Origin: Chlorophyllum brunneum
Lineage: Eukaryota; Basidiomycota; Agaricomycetes; Agaricales; Agaricaceae
Direction of reading: 5' to 3'
DNA: 64,000 bases
NCBI GenBank assembly: GCA_963576785.1
Contig: OY756142.1
Location: 930,001 to 994,000 of the forward strand
Every line of letters begins with the position of its first letter. The stretch's first letter is position 1. The position numbers were made by a program, and so were the translations under genes. The notes under the pieces were generated by a model that saw nothing but the letters and a program-made list of their open reading frames with translations, was not told where the DNA came from and searched no databases. Positions 10,085 through 23,160 of this stretch are shown here, in pieces.

Positions 10085-11731
10085 ATGATGAACGATGGCC
10101 CGGAGGAACTTAGGGGTTGTATACAAGACGCTCTGGACGAGGTAGGAGGTCTTGTTATTGAATGTTTCTACGTTTGATGTGGCTGACACCGAATATAGAT
10201 TTGCTCACCCAGGACATCGCCTGAAGCCAGGACGAGAGCCCTAGAACAGCTCGAGAAGCAGATGGCGATTTCCTGTCTTGTAGCAGATAAGAATACTGGA
10301 AGCTGGGATTCCTTCTTAGCACTGCAATACACATTTGAATGTAACGGTGCGCAATCTGGAGAGTAATTATAAAGCGAAGTACTAACTCCCTCTAAGTTCC
10401 CTCTAGGTTGATAGCTTGGATATCTATGTCGACTGCGAAGCTTGAGCAAGTCGCTAGCAAGGGTACGCCAGACGGTACCAACTTTACTTTACCAACACAA
10501 CCCGGTTGTCTAACGCCCCCCCCCTCCTGTAGAGCGCACACTTGTCTTGCAGCTCGCGAAAGCGCTCTCCCTGATCCAAGGGATAGTTTTGAGCCACGAT
10601 TCCAGCAAATCATACCTCAGTCGAAAGTACAGTTTAGAAGTGAGCATTGTTCCTCATGTTTGCTCTTCTATGCTGACATTAAGCAGGTTTTATTGGAACT
10701 CTTGCTCACCTCAAGGCACTTGACGACCGCGAATGAAAGCGATCGATCAAGTTCAACTCGTAATAAACAAGCTCCGGAACTTCCCCTTACCTCATCAGTA
10801 CTCGACACACTATTGTGCATCCTCGTGGACGCACCTTCCGCATTGCGGGTGTTTGAAAATGTTAATGGTGTCCAAGCAGTTGTCAGAATACTCAAACGCG
10901 CAGGCACACCTCGTGAGGTTCGGTATGTGCTCCGATAATATGCTTTGGTGATGACATGAAGTCCGTTGACACAATGTGTGCAGAATGAAATGCCTGGAAT
11001 TCCTGTACTTTTATCTGTTAGATGAAACCGTTTCCAACGAAACCTCCCTGACGCAACGATCCCCTTCAATTTTGTCTACTTTTTCGACTGCGGTTTCACA
11101 TCCGGGAACACCCTCCCCGCAACAACCTCTCGCACACCTCTCTAAACCTTCACTTAACTCAACCCCGCGCCGTCCGCTCGCCCGTCATGGCTCTGGATCA
11201 TCTGAATCATCTTCATCCTCATCTTCCTCTCGTTCAACCAGTAGCAGTTCAGTACACTCATTCACTTCCCTTTCCTCCATATCCACACCCGCATCCTCGA
11301 TGACCTCTTCCCCGGAAAAGCCAATAAGACTGTCGCAATTACAGTCCAGTTCCAAGACGCCATTCCACCTACCACGTTCGACTCTCAAGTTCCCTGCACC
11401 CCAGCATCAGCGCAATGCGATGATGATGCTCAGAAAAGATGTTGACTATGAGCCTCTTAGCCCCATGAGGTCGAGCTTTGGAGAGAGAGTCAGCACACCG
11501 AGTTCGCGCCCGCGTGCTCAGACACATGGTCAATTCTATACCCCCAGCCGAAGTACTACTCACTCCTCCAAGTTATCCATCAGTCTTAGTGAAAACGAGT
11601 CGCGAGGCGGTGGGGAAAAAGAAAAAAGAAAGACAACTGAGGAGAAGAAGCAGTTGCTTGGCACAATGCTAGGTAATGTGGACGCGTTAGTCGAGGGTGT
11701 TAGGAAGGCTGGAATCTGGGGTTTGGGCTAA
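10085..11731 (+). CDS. cdc14: Septation initiation network protein Cdc14 (SIN type, not the phosphatase)
   Basis: In fission yeast this Cdc14 binds and activates the kinase Sid1 at the spindle pole body in the septation initiation network. Exons give MMNDGPEELRGCIQDALDE, SPRTSPEARTRALEQLEKQM, GSWDSFLALQYTFECN, VPSRLIAWISMSTAKLEQVA, then TLVLQLAKALSLIQGIVLSH, SYLSRKYSLE, VLLELLLTSRHL, LDTLLCILVDAPSALRVFEN followed by GVQAVVRILKRAG, and MKCLEFLYFYLLDE. These are the armadillo-like helices of the family. An intrinsically disordered Ser/Pro-rich C-terminal half follows, with a short conserved helix at the end (EEKKQLLGTMLGNVDALVEG). The acceptor after 10395 (ctctaag) restores frame. The third intron has a run of nine C in its pyrimidine tract. 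Confidence 0.9.
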
Positions 11732-11944
11732 ATTTTCTCTGCACTCTCCTGTAGTATGATGTCTGTTGTTTTGTGTCGCTCTTGTGTTCTTGCATTTGCT
11801 ATCTTTTGCTCTGTATATGTCACGTTAATCGAGTGGGGGGTATTTGTTGTGAAATACTTCTATAATAATGAGGAGACCCCTCTAAGTGCATAGCAAAAAC
11901 GAAAAGATAAGTAGATGACATATACAAGAACATAAAATTCCGTC

Positions 11945-12568
11945 CTATGACCGCTTTGAAGATGTCTTGCCAACTTCGTCAATCGGAGGTGCACCCCAGA
12001 TAAGAGTTTTGCTCTTTGGATCAAGCAACGACGGAAACCTCCTATCAAGGCTCTGCAACACACCCCTAGCCGGGCCTGACGACAGCGAGGAAGTCGATGT
12101 CATTGTATCCGCGTGGGACGCGCCTGTAGATCCAACAATTCGGGCCGCAGCGTCGAAGGCACTTTGCATTATTCTCTGCTCCTCATCTTTACTCAGCACG
12201 ACCGGTGGTGGACTTGGTGCCGCGGTAGGTGCAGACGATGGCAAAGAATCAGTGTGAGGAGGTGGGGTGGTGCCGGAAGGAATGCCAGTGTGCGACAGAG
12301 CTTTGGCTTCTTCGTCGATATCGTCAAACACGTCCTGTTTGACTGCACTGATGGAATATGAATATATTCCAAATGCAAATAGCCCAAGCCCAAGGCCCGT
12401 TAGGGCATTGCGGAACCGGAATGGCTCGCGGGCGCGTTGTAGACCGGGCGACATGAGCTAGAGATGGAAGTATCAGTCAGTGCCAAGGAAGGGATTGAGC
12501 AAGATGCGTACGCCACTTCTGGGCCTGTACGATTGTTGGGCTTGTCTTCGGTCAAGGTGTTGCGACAT
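11945..12568 (-). CDS. COA3: Cytochrome c oxidase assembly factor Coa3
   Basis: Coa3 is a small inner-membrane protein that stabilises newly made Cox1 and links its synthesis to complex IV assembly. The first exon gives MSQHLDRRQAQQSYRPRSG. After one intron it continues LMSPGLQRAREPFRFRNALT, then GLGLGLFAFGIYSYSISAVK and QDVFDDIDEEAKAL. The RAREPFR.RN motif, the single membrane helix ending YSISAVKQD and the acidic DVFDDIDEEA segment are diagnostic. A Pro/Ser-rich tail follows, ending with LIWGAPPIDEVGK. About 190 residues is long for Coa3, but tail extensions are usual in basidiomycetes. The gene converges on CDC14 with 213 bp between stops. Confidence 0.9.
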
Positions 12569-14917
12569 TGGCTTTGGGTTCTGTGCGAACACAGAACGAC
12601 GGGAGCGGTTAGGGGACAAACACGGCGCCAAACAATCCAACCATGTTTTCTCGTCCCGCACGTCATCATCCTATGCAGTCACCCTCTCACGTCCATTGAG
12701 GAATTCTTCCATGGATTTCGGCTGGTCTCTTTACTTGGTGCAAGAAATAGCGTCGTCCGGGATCAATACCGGCAGCACCTATGGCCCCATGTTAGAGCGG
12801 CCAATAGAAGGATCACAGCTCCGATCTCAGTAGCAGGGATTGTCAATAGCCAGGGCAACACCTGTAACATGAGCCCAGCCTAGGATATGTGTATGTACGC
12901 TGATTTACTTGCCAGCTTCGAAGCACTGGGCATGTATAAGTGCATCCGGGACAGAGGTCGACTCTATGGCGAGATATCCCCTTACTTATCGCCACCTTCG
13001 CGCTCGCCGGCATCTGATTTTTCGGAGTCTGGAACCCCCTCCTCAGCCGGTAAATCAGCAGTCGCTCAGATCGTTGCGAGACGACTGAGAAGTGTGCTGG
13101 AACGGGCGGACTTCGTGTCATTTTTTTCCCCGAAGCAGGGTATAGGACCTCGCTAAGAACTCCGTATCGGATAGCTGCGAAACCCATGGTTACTTGGTTC
13201 AATGCGCCGATTTTCGCTCCTTCAGGACCGAATCTAGCAGCGCTTGCCCACGGGCTTCGACGAATGTGCTGGATAGGCCCTCTGGAACGGGTCTGTCGAC
13301 TTAACGACTGTACTTCACCTATCCGACTGTCCGTGAAATGACTTCTGGTGTGTAGCTGGACAATCCCGCCGAGTTACGAACGGCGCGAAGTTGACAAGAG
13401 GATTCGTTCGACGATCTGGGGTCTCAGACAACTGGCTATCCCCCAAACAAGAGTTCAAGAATATTTTTCAGGCTTGGGGTTCTCACAATTGGCTGACCCA
13501 AGCCCGCGAAACGCCATGCTGCCAACCTCGTTAGCGCCCTTGGATTTAGCTCGTCCGAGGACCCGAAATCGAGAGCGGCGACCTTGATGCACTCGCTCAA
13601 GAACGAAAGACCTGTGTCATAACTGACCAGATGTGAGCATGGCTCATCGACTAGTTTAGTCCAGCGCGCTCGTGTATCTACTGTGCTGGTAAATATGAAA
13701 AACGGACTTTGTTATGGTGTAATCCATTCCTACTCGAACTGTCGCTTCTGTCAGCTCGACACGTGTCAGATTCCTTGTCTGTCTGGTGGGTCGTCATGGA
13801 AAACACCTACTTATATGAACGGTATATTGGTGCATCACTTGTATGGCTCTCGGTCGCTGCCAGACCTACAATGAATTTACGTGGTATATGCCAAGCCGAA
13901 GAGTTGTGGCATTGGCCAAAAATCAACAGCAGAGGCTGGGGCTTGGACTCGCACGGTGGGAATTTCTTCTTCCAACATGATCTAATGGGTGGTGGAAAAT
14001 CAGTAGTTGCGTGCAATTTTGCAGAGTACCGCACTTTTCTCGGCGAGGGCGACGGAGTTCTATTTTTGCGAGAGGCTATATGTGCCGTCAAGCGACTTTT
14101 CTCAGCCTGGAGTACCGCATTTCGCGACCATTACAGTGTGTTCTAGAGAACTTCCCGAGTTTCGATGAAGGTGTGTACGATGCGTTGGGAGGGGGATGTT
14201 GTTACGGCCTTGCGGGACGATTGGCTGCTTGAATCTGGGACGACGTCTACAGATGGATGGATCCAGATCATGTGGCATAGAGAGGCGGAATTCTCGTCAA
14301 CAATTAATGATTGGCGATTTAGGGTTCTCAGGATGTTGAGTGGTGGACTTATTGAGTGCCCTTATCCGAATTCTAGTGAGGGCGACATGCAGCTCCAGGC
14401 CACTGACAGAGAACTCCATGTGGACTGAAAGCACGTGTAACGAGGATAGACGGAAGCTCCTATCCGAAATCGTTGGCAAGGGGCTCACTGCGCGAGGACG
14501 GTTAACTGTACTGTCAGCTGCGGCGTTGGGCTCCAAAATTATTCTGTGTTACTTGGAGGGTTCGGGACGGAAATTTCAATCGGCAGTCGCTTTCAGGCAG
14601 GCAGTACATTGTCAATCCGGAGTGTCAAGTAGTTGGACAAGGGCGTCCGCAGCTATGTTTCCTCAGAGCGGATCAGCGGATAGTCGAAGCATCCCCAAAG
14701 GGGTGCTTGGATCTGCGTGGACGAACGCGGGGTCGTCGGTATTAGCACACAGACATGGATAATCGGGTGGGAAGGCGGGTGACGTGACGTGTGTGACAGG
14801 GATATGTGTTGAGATTGTGCGTTGTTCTGTGCTGTCATCTGTGGGCTGAGTAATGGGACGTCTTTCTGCGGCAAGGTGCTCTTCTCCTTTTCTCTCTCTG
14901 TCCTCCTACTTACTGCC
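12569..14917. other. Gene-poor region without a convincing gene
   Basis: About 2.3 kb in which both strands have several open frames of 60-145 codons, but none joins its neighbours by in-phase introns into a recognisable product. Weak candidates are a rightward frame at 12887-13156 (Ser/Pro-rich then a helical segment), a rightward 145-codon frame at 13709-14146, and a leftward hydrophobic segment near 12770-12860. Inverted or terminal repeats and transposase or reverse-transcriptase motifs were not seen. It may hold a lineage-specific gene, a decayed gene or a long non-coding RNA. Confidence 0.4.
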
Positions 14918-15953
14918 ATGTCTCGTCGTCGTCGTTCTCCCTGCAGATCTGCCTCCCTTTGCATCACCCTCTTCGGCACCCTTACCAATTCCGCCCTTGC
15001 TTGCCATGTCCTCACAGCATGGCAGCAACTCAAGTGGGGAGACGTCGAGAGCGAATGGGCCGGCGACAGTTGGCTCCAGGTCGTCGATGGCATCAAGGTC
15101 ATGTGGGCCTTGCTTTCCCTTTATTTTGCTTCTGCAGCCTCCGTCTGTGCCATCGGCCTCGTAGGAAGCATCAGAGTGCGCCATCCGTATCTCTCCCCAA
15201 GAGCTTAGTCTTGATTGACTCATTCATCCCCTGCACAGAGCAAGCCATCTTTAGTGAGGTTCTATCGAGACTATTCAATCGCAGATTTCTCTTTTTGCGC
15301 CCTTGCCATACTCGGGGCCACCTATGCAGCCTTCATTTCATCTGCCCGTGCCGGCATATGCGAAGAGTTTTCGCATCATCCTGAACTCATGCGTGATATG
15401 CACGAAATGGGTCTCAACTCTGAGAACTGCGAACACTGGCTCGAAAGGGCCGTCATCGCATTGATAGGTGTCATGTTTATCCTTCTGATCATTAGGGTAT
15501 GTTTTTTGCTTTGTCGTTCTCCTTCAGCACTTCTGACATGCCACATGCAAACAGTTACACTTCCTCCTTGCCGTGTCCAACTTTTACTCTCAGCTCACTC
15601 GTCAACACACTCGTTGTCCTTCAAGTTGTTGTTCTTCAACCCACCTCCCAACTCATTCCCACAGCAGCTCGGGTGCGCCACAACGCATCCTCCTCGTCCC
15701 CTTTGCTGCCACTGTGGACCCTGATGTTGAGATGGTATATACCCCCGTCCCACGCAGCTCGCTTCCCCGTGATGTCCAGACAACTGCCAAGGAGGTTTTG
15801 GTTTCGCCTTCAACCTCCGAGCACCGCCACCGTCACCATCGACGTCGCTCGCGAGAAACGGGTAGAATTGAAACAGGCAGGATCCGCCTACCTATCAGGC
15901 CAGACGAAGGTCTGCTGCCTGCGTATCATGAGAGCGAGCCCGTCAAGGGCTAG
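14918..15953 (+). CDS. Multi-pass membrane protein, unrecognised
   Basis: Three exons join in phase. The first begins MSRRRRSPCRSASLCITLFG, with a basic N-terminus and a hydrophobic helix, and continues AWQQLKWGDVESEWAGDSWL and IKVMWALLSLYFASAASVCA. The second reads SKPSLVRFYRDYSIADFSFC and ALAILGATYAAFISS, then a loop with two Cys (AGICEEF and NSENCEHW) and another helix (ERAVIALIGVMFILLII). The third starts LHFLLAVSNFYSQ and becomes a His/Arg-rich soluble tail ending YHESEPVKG. Four membrane spans are likely, with the tail in the cytosol. I do not recognise the family. It resembles small fungal tetraspan proteins in outline only. It lies 245 bp before the TRP-like channel on the same strand. 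Confidence 0.75.
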
Positions 15954-16198
15954 GTTGTATTAGGCTAACCTACGTCTCTATTCTTCCCACTCGTTTCTGT
16001 TGTTGATATGTGACTGTATTTTTGCTGCTCTATCGTTACTTCGCTGTGTAACTGAATTATATTATTGTCTGCGGTTCAAGCAGGGTGAGAATATTGATGA
16101 CGTAATTCGTGGAGGCTCACTTTGCCGTTTCCTGTGCTCCCACACCAATCCCTTCCCGTCGTCGTCACCGGCGTCGACGTGCTCTGCGCCTTCCAGCC

Positions 16199-19100
16199 AT
16201 GCGTTTGCTGTCAGGCGGTCTACCTCCCTCCTTGCTTACACTCATTCTTACTCTACTCCTCCGATGCGCAACTCCAGTTCATGCCGATCCCGCGACCGTT
16301 CCGTTCACGGATTGCTTCGACAGTGACGCAAATCAGGCGCAGAAACTGAACATTTCGACTGTATATGCCCAGGTCTTGGAGAGTAATGATTGGGGCAAAT
16401 ACCTCAACTTGACCGTGCTCGGCCAAAGTCCTCAACAGATTCAAGGTTGGACGAATACTAGCGGGCGTCTCTGTTAGTCCATCGTGTTTCTACAGCAGGA
16501 CGGGCAGTCATCTCACTGTTTTCCCCCTCTTTGTGATAGCCACGCTCTTTACAACCACGTCTGTGCTCACCCTGAACGCGTGGACGAATAGTTCATATCT
16601 CTGCAACACCCTCCGACCACCATCTCCCCTTCCTCCGCTTGACACCACATCTAATAGTTATTGTCCTATCGCTGCTGGGCCTTTTGCTCTCTCAACAAGT
16701 GTACCGTGGGGCCCTAACCGTGATCTAACAACCCTCATCACACGCCTTCGTGCGGTTGATCCTTTCGGCCAAGAACTCGTCTGCATTGACGTTGCCACAA
16801 CACCCCTTGGCCCGTCGGATAAAGAAGGTCCTTACGGTGATGCTCGGATAATTTTGTGGGTGAGCGTGGCCTTGGCGGCGGCGTATTGGATCGTTGTTGG
16901 TATTGCGAGGATTGTGTCGGCTTGGGGTCGAGGTGTTAATCGGAGTGGGCGAGGCGTTTGGGGGAAGCTACAGAGTGGTGGATTTATTTTGGCTAGTGCC
17001 ATTAGTGGGGAGAGGTTGGCGGTGTCACCGGCATTGATTCGATTCTGTGAGTTTGTCTGCTGATGTTCTAGGGTTCGAGGTTGTGCTAACGCCTAAGGTT
17101 TGTTTAACTAGGTACGCCCTCGCTGAGGGACGTGATTTTCCACACCCAGTGGTGTGCTGCGCTTGCTATGATTGCTGTTGAATGGCCTCCGTTCATTTGT
17201 GAGTTCCCGCTTGTTCGATCACCTACGCGCTTCTTTACCTGATCCGTTTCTAGACCCCCTCCTGACCCAAACTGCTTGGTCCACGCTTTCCTTTAGTACG
17301 TATATGCGCCACTTCTGCGGTGCCTTGGCGCTCACTAAAAACTGTCTAGATATCACTCTAATTGACTCGTCAACTCCGCACCGTTGGGACCCTCTCTCTA
17401 CTCTGTCATACTCACCGCCGTCAGATTTCTCGAAACAGTTCGCAGACCCGTCTTCACCTCTTTTCATTGACCCAGCAATTCCCAACGTCCTTTTTACCCT
17501 CCCCCAAAACGCGTCCGATGGTATTCAATCGTTTGCATATGCTCTTGGAGTACGACCACAGGATCTATTCCCTAACTGTCTCATCCTTTTCCTCGCTATT
17601 ATCGCCGCTACCATTGTGCTCTCGACCCTTCTATGGGCACTCGACTACTTCATGGTTGCCGTTGTGTTCAAGTCAGCATCCCGGCCAAATTACGGGAACA
17701 ATCTTGCGCGAACACGGAGTCCTGCCTTCGGTGCGAGTGTTTCCACTAGAAGTGCCCTGAACAAGGATCAATTCGAGTCAACAACATCACCTATACCGGG
17801 CGAGGAAAGCAAGAGCCTGACCGGACATGGCACGGGTGGAAATAGCATTTTTGGTGTTGGTTCTCGTGCGATCGGAACGCATAGATCCTGGTGGCGCCGA
17901 CGGACTGACATTGGTTCTTTCCATGGGAGTGTTCTTCATGGAAATCTGGTCCGCATTCTCGTGTTATTCCATCTTCCTATCACCATTTTTTCGGTGTTCG
18001 AAATGGTTCAGCGCGGTTCGAACGCGAGTCATACGAGTGTTGCCTTGGCGGCATTATCCTTTGCGATATTTTCCGTCCTCATTCCGTTACACTTGGTTTT
18101 GAGAGTGACCTTCACAACAACTAACAAACTTTACGATGAAACCCGGACACTGCTATCCCTTGGACCTCTGTATAACCATTATCGACACGGTTCTCAGATG
18201 TTTGCAACATTACTTTTTGCAACCAATCTTGCGTTCGGAATTACGATTGGTGCAGGGCAGAAGAGTGGGACGACCCAGGCTATCGTTATCCTTGTCGTGG
18301 AGGTGATTTCAGCATTGGGAACCAGTATATGGCTACCGTGGGGTAGTGGCGCAAGCATGGGGCTGATCAGCTTTTTGTTCTGTGTCGCAAGAATTGTCAT
18401 TGCGGTCCTTTTGGTCATACTCACGCCGACGGTACGTGAACATTTCTTACGTTCCCAGATGACAATATGCTGAACTCGGCTCCTTCACAGATATCCATTG
18501 GTCCCGGTCCCGGCGGTTGGGTCGCCTATGGCATCCTCATCATCCTTGCCCTCGTCTATCTTACTCTTCTTCTAATGCTCCTTTTCAAGCTGGTTGAAGC
18601 TGTGGTCCGCATCGTCGGTGGGGCGGGCTTCGATCGAAGCCGACATGTGTCCGATTCTGGTCTTCTTGGGGTCCTTGGTCTCATGGGCTGCTGTGGTTTG
18701 CGAGCTCGATCAAAGAAACGGAGAAGGAAGTCGAAGGGAACCCGTCAAAGCACGCCCGGGCAGGGACTGCCGCCTTCTAAAGGTTCGGATATGATTTCAT
18801 ATACTTCGCCTCATTCAGACCCGATGCTCGCTCCTCTCGGTGGGCCCCCGGGCCCTGGCTTCGCGACTTCCGATAGCCGGAAGGCTTCCATGCATTCGGG
18901 ACCGCCACCCAGTGTGCTCCGACCCGAACACGCGCTACCGAGGCCATATAGGGAAGATGATGACGACGAGGGGTACATCATGGGCGCTTGGCAGTCTTAT
19001 CCGCTGAGACACGGATATGTACCCGTTGCGGAACCTACTCTGACTCCAACTCCGCCAAAGAGTGGGTTCGCGAGGGTTGGGGGAGGGCGATCGCATATTG

Positions 19101-19945
19101 ATACCCCGTATGCAATTATGGATGGAACTGCAAGCGCTTTTAATCCAGGCAATGCTTCCACCCAAGCTATTGCAAGTTCGTCAATGCATGTCATTGGTAA
19201 TGGGTCGACGCATACATTCCCTTCGTTGAAGCAGCAAAACCAGAGCAGGACAACATTACCTAGAGGAAGTATGAGTGGTGCTGCTGCCAGTACGAGTGTG
19301 TTTTATGATGATGATGATCCACCGCCCTCCTTGTCGTCACTGACGAACGTGGCGAGACAACCAGAGTATGGGCAGTTGCCACCTGGAGCGATGCAACCCG
19401 CGCACATACGCACAAAGTCACAGACTGCCATTATTGAAGACGCGAGCAAACTTTACGCTCTTAGCGGTATCACCGCTGGCGCTAGCAGCGCCTCTGGTGG
19501 AAACACCCTCGCAGGTCCCTCCAACAGTGCCCCTGGAGGTAGTACTGCTTGGCCACACACAACAGGCGCACCTGTACCACAGTTCATTGTCACTGCCGCT
19601 GACGATGATGATGACGATGATAGTACTATCGAAGAGCAACCAAAAAAGAAGCCGTGGTACCGCATCGTCCGGCGTCGACCCGAAAGCAGCGATGGGCCTT
19701 CATCCTCTTCATCGACAGTTCCAGCCTCTGTGGATCCAGAATTAGGTGGCATAGGCACACCAGGTAGTGTCACAAGTGGCGCAACGGGTGGCGCCGGATC
19801 TAGCAACGATACAAGTGGTAGCACCAGCACTCAACCGACCAGGTCGTTCGTCGTCATCCGAAAACCGCAGCCACAGAGCATGGGTCAGTTAGGTCCGAGT
19901 CGTAGCTCGGGCCAGCTGCAGAACGCGACTTATCCACCATCCTAG
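16199..19945 (+). CDS. TRP-like ion channel / Flc-family membrane protein with ML-like domain
   Basis: The product fits the fungal TRP/Flc/Pkd2 family, which acts at the plasma membrane or ER in calcium signalling, cell-wall integrity and FAD transport. A signal peptide starts at the ATG at 16199 (MRLLSGGLPPSLLTLILTLL). A lumenal or extracellular Cys-containing ML-like domain follows (FTDCFDSDANQAQKLNIS, YLCNTLRPP, YCPIAAGPFALS). The first membrane helix is around RIILWVSVALAAAYWIVVGI. A second lumenal loop contains LPQNASDGIQSFAYALGV, then come many helices (ILFLAIIAATIVLSTLLWAL, LVRILVLFHLPITIFSVFEM and others). A long Ser/Gly/Asp-rich cytosolic tail of about 380 residues ends the protein and includes a DDDDDDD run. 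Exon phases agree at the junctions I checked. The span and layout match the family. Confidence 0.87.
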
Positions 19946-20443
19946 TCTTGAAGGTTGTCCAAATTTCATTGTTGAAAGATAGAAGATATTCTGAACCTTG
20001 GGTTATCCTTCGGTTTTTAACCACAAACTTTTTCCTGGTAGGCAGGACTTGGAGACACAATGAGTTTCGATTTTGTGTTCATTTTCTCATTGTTTAGTAC
20101 CCAAGGTCTGGACATGCGTTCGTCGTATTTTCACTGTGTAGCTGTGGACCCCTTTACGATTCTCAGTGTCACCCCCTGTTATTAAGAACTTTACTAGTCA
20201 AGTCTAGTCATCGTCAAACATTGTTATGTACCATTACTTTACATTTATCTTATTTTGTCGTACATTTTAGCATGAAATGCATTATACTACATATAGACAC
20301 CGAGTACTGAACGGAGCTGGTGTTTCGTTTGATTCCTAGGTGTGGATGGAGGAGAAATTACATGCGTGATGCACAGAACAGAAAAAGTCCATGGGGTCCG
20401 ACGAAAAAGAGAATTCATAGAACAATTATGTGTGTAAATACCT
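19946..20443. other. Intergenic stretch, convergent gene ends
   Basis: AT-rich sequence between the stops of the TRP-like channel and the CNH-domain gene. No open frame or repeat stands out. It probably holds the two 3' UTRs. Confidence 0.5.
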
Positions 20444-23160
20444 TCAGAAACTCTCAGAGTTTGGGTCTGCAGATCCTCCAACCCAGAACACACGATAATC
20501 CCTGGCCCCCTTCCTCCACCACCCATACATCCCCTCCTCGCGCCTCAACCGTGAGACAATCACGGACGTCCCAACGCTGTCATACGACGCGCTCGACACA
20601 TCACTCGATGTTGAATTTGACCTCGTCATCCGAGTAGGATCCATCAGGCGACTGACTTGATCCCAGTGTCCACCTAGCGCAAGGAATCCGCAATCACCAA
20701 TCACATCGTCTTCTGCACGGACAACCTCCTCATACGTTGCTTTACCCTTTCCCTTACCTCGACCGAGGAAATTCAGTGACATTTCTTGCACCTCTACGCC
20801 ATCTTCGCCAAATGCAACAAGCTGAAGAAACGGCGGAAGATCTTGAGGGTCTTCCGCATTGTCTGGTTGGCATACACGTGGTACGACGTGACGAGGTGGA
20901 GATTTCCATGTGGTGATCGCTAGTGAAGGGAAAGTAGCGTAGTTCGTTGGAAGTGGGGATGGCAGGATGTGGGTCTTGCGCCCGCGCGTGAGAAATATAA
21001 CCTTTCTTGTCTCTGAGGATATCCCGTTGGTGGTATTATTGCTGTTGCTGCTTGACCTCGGAACGGGCAGCTCACAACGGACAGGGAGGATCCATTTTGG
21101 TGGAGAGGCATGTTCGAAGGATAGACGTGCGCGGACACGATGGGTTGCCGATAGCGTGTCCTTCGGACTGAAGAAGTTGCTTCCACTGCCACTTTGATTT
21201 TGGTTCAGGGCAGAAATGTAACTGTCGTCTGGGAGATCCATCTCTCCCACGGCGGAGTCGGCTATTCGTATCCATCCAGCTTTCTTGTCAAACAATACAA
21301 AGAGGCTGAGTTGAGCTCCATAGTTGATCAGCAGTGGTCCTGTTCCCGAGGATGAACTGCGAGGGGGACCGTCGCCAGGATACCTCACGGTATTGGCACT
21401 CTCGGACCTCTTGTGCCAGGTGGTACTGCTACCCGTGACATCGGACATGCTTCGGTTAACTTCTTGTACAACTTGCTGAAAAAAGGAAATACATCTCGGT
21501 TGCATAGGAGTATAAAATTCCTCATAAAGTGACAGAGAATTAGATTCAATTGCGTCGGGTGCTTTCAGGGGGAAGAATTTACCTTGACGAATCTAAACGC
21601 CCTCTCACCCTTGGGTACTTCGTACAGAAGTATGTTGGATCGGGTTGCGACAGCCAGCAATTGGCCACCCCTGCCTATTCTGTTTTCGTCGGCCCATATA
21701 TCGTATGAAATAACGGTGGAGCCCGCTAGGCGCGAGTTAGCGGTTGCGAGAGGGACGAAGTCCGTCGCCCATCGAAGGGGGGCATCGTCTATGACATCCC
21801 AGCTCGAATCATCTGTATTGCGGCGCGAAGGCACCAATGTTGGTTGTTGAAGGCTTGGCGGTGGTGGATTGGTGTGTCTTTCTGGCGATCTATTATTTGG
21901 ACTCAACATATTTTGGTAAGAGATTGGGCGTTGATGCTCGAGGTTGTAATATGGGGAGGGGGTATCAATGAGAGATTTTAGGCCGCGAGTAATACTACTT
22001 TGATGTCGATGTTTTTTAACGGGTGTAGTTTGAACCTGCCAATTGGGTGGACCTCGTAGGTCCAGTGGACGAGCACCCTAAAATAAATGGGTGATCATAT
22101 GCGTGCCAAAGGGTCACTTCAACGAACCTTGTGTGCGACAGCCCACTTGGCAAGGTGAGTTAAACTTAGAAGACTGTACATTCGTAGTGAACGCGCTGAA
22201 TCGCCGTCTTTCGAACCTGGTGAACCGGGTTCGGGCCCGACGAGGGCAAGTACTACACCCTGTGTTGTTCCATCAAGACCTTCTCCTTGCTCAATAATAG
22301 TCATCTGAAATACACTGAAAGACAATCAGCCCGGTTTAGCATGCTAGTGAGACGGCTCGTACCCTTCTCCCTCCCAAATGAGCCTTGTCTGCGCCTCGTC
22401 GGGATTCTTGACGTCGATACCCCCAGCTTCAGACCATTCTTGCGGGAAGAGATCGAGCACCGATAGGCCTTCATCGTGTCCAATAAGCAGCAATCGCTCA
22501 GAGTTTAGGGGAAGAATGCATCGTATTTGGGAAGTAGTATGAGGTAGAAACCGGGAACCAAATTGGTTGAGCTTTAAATGCGAGGGTTCAATCTTCTGGC
22601 TGACGAATGGTAATGGTTGTGGTGATGTCTCCCTAGGGAAATCCTCTGGAACTGGATCATCTAGATTCAGGGCGCTAGTTTGTATGTGTAGGCCGAGAAG
22701 CCCAGGTGTGGGTGGCTGGTTAGTGATCACTGGGAGGAGGCTAGTGTTAGGGGCCACCTGTTGAAAGGGGTCACAATCAGTGCCGCCGTAGCAGCCGGAA
22801 AATGAAAGCACAGTACCGGCTCAAGCTCCCAGCCTCGTTCCCGTCTCCGCTGTCGTTCTTCCGCCGTTATATCATGATACCGTTCAGCAGCTCTACACAA
22901 TTACGAATATTAGAGACCGACAACGCTGCTCAGATGCAGGAGACCCACCTTTTCTCAATCCAACCTCTCCATCTCCCAAATCTAGAAAATTGAGAATTAA
23001 TCGAGCCGTCAGTATCACATGAGGGGGTCCGCTAAGCGAGAATCAAGCCATGCCTTGAGTTTGGACCGTTCTGCTGAGCGAGATCGTCATATGTTGGGAG
23101 CTCGTCGCCTCCTGGGGGCTGTTGTTTGTCCTGCTCTACGCTATGATATGGGCTGGCCAT
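20444..23160 (-). CDS. CNH (citron homology) domain protein
   Basis: Leftward, the protein starts MASPYHSVEQDKQQPPGG, then ELPTYDDLAQQNGPNSR, FGRWRGWIEKRAAERYHDIT AEERQRRRERGW, LPLNSERLLLIGHDEGLSVL, LIWEGEG, VFQMTIIEQG, SLLSLTHLAKWAVAHKG, LAVATRSNILLYEVPKGERA FRFVKEFYTP, MQPRCISFFQQ and LSLFVLFDKKAGWIRIADSA. The pattern (a GHDEGL blade, then AVATRSNILLYE, then a late FDKKAGWIRIADS blade) is the CNH beta-propeller, as found in Vps39/Vam6, citron kinases and Rho-GEFs. No kinase, GEF or clathrin-repeat part is present, so it is a stand-alone CNH protein and perhaps a small-GTPase or Ypt7-type effector. The start is the ATG at 23160. A nearby TTG upstream in the same frame was not used. The C-terminal 120 residues are Ser-rich. 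Confidence 0.8.

Noticed and set aside
12569..14917. Possible transposon in the gene-poor gap
   Set aside because: Terminal repeats, target duplications and transposase or reverse-transcriptase motifs were not seen.
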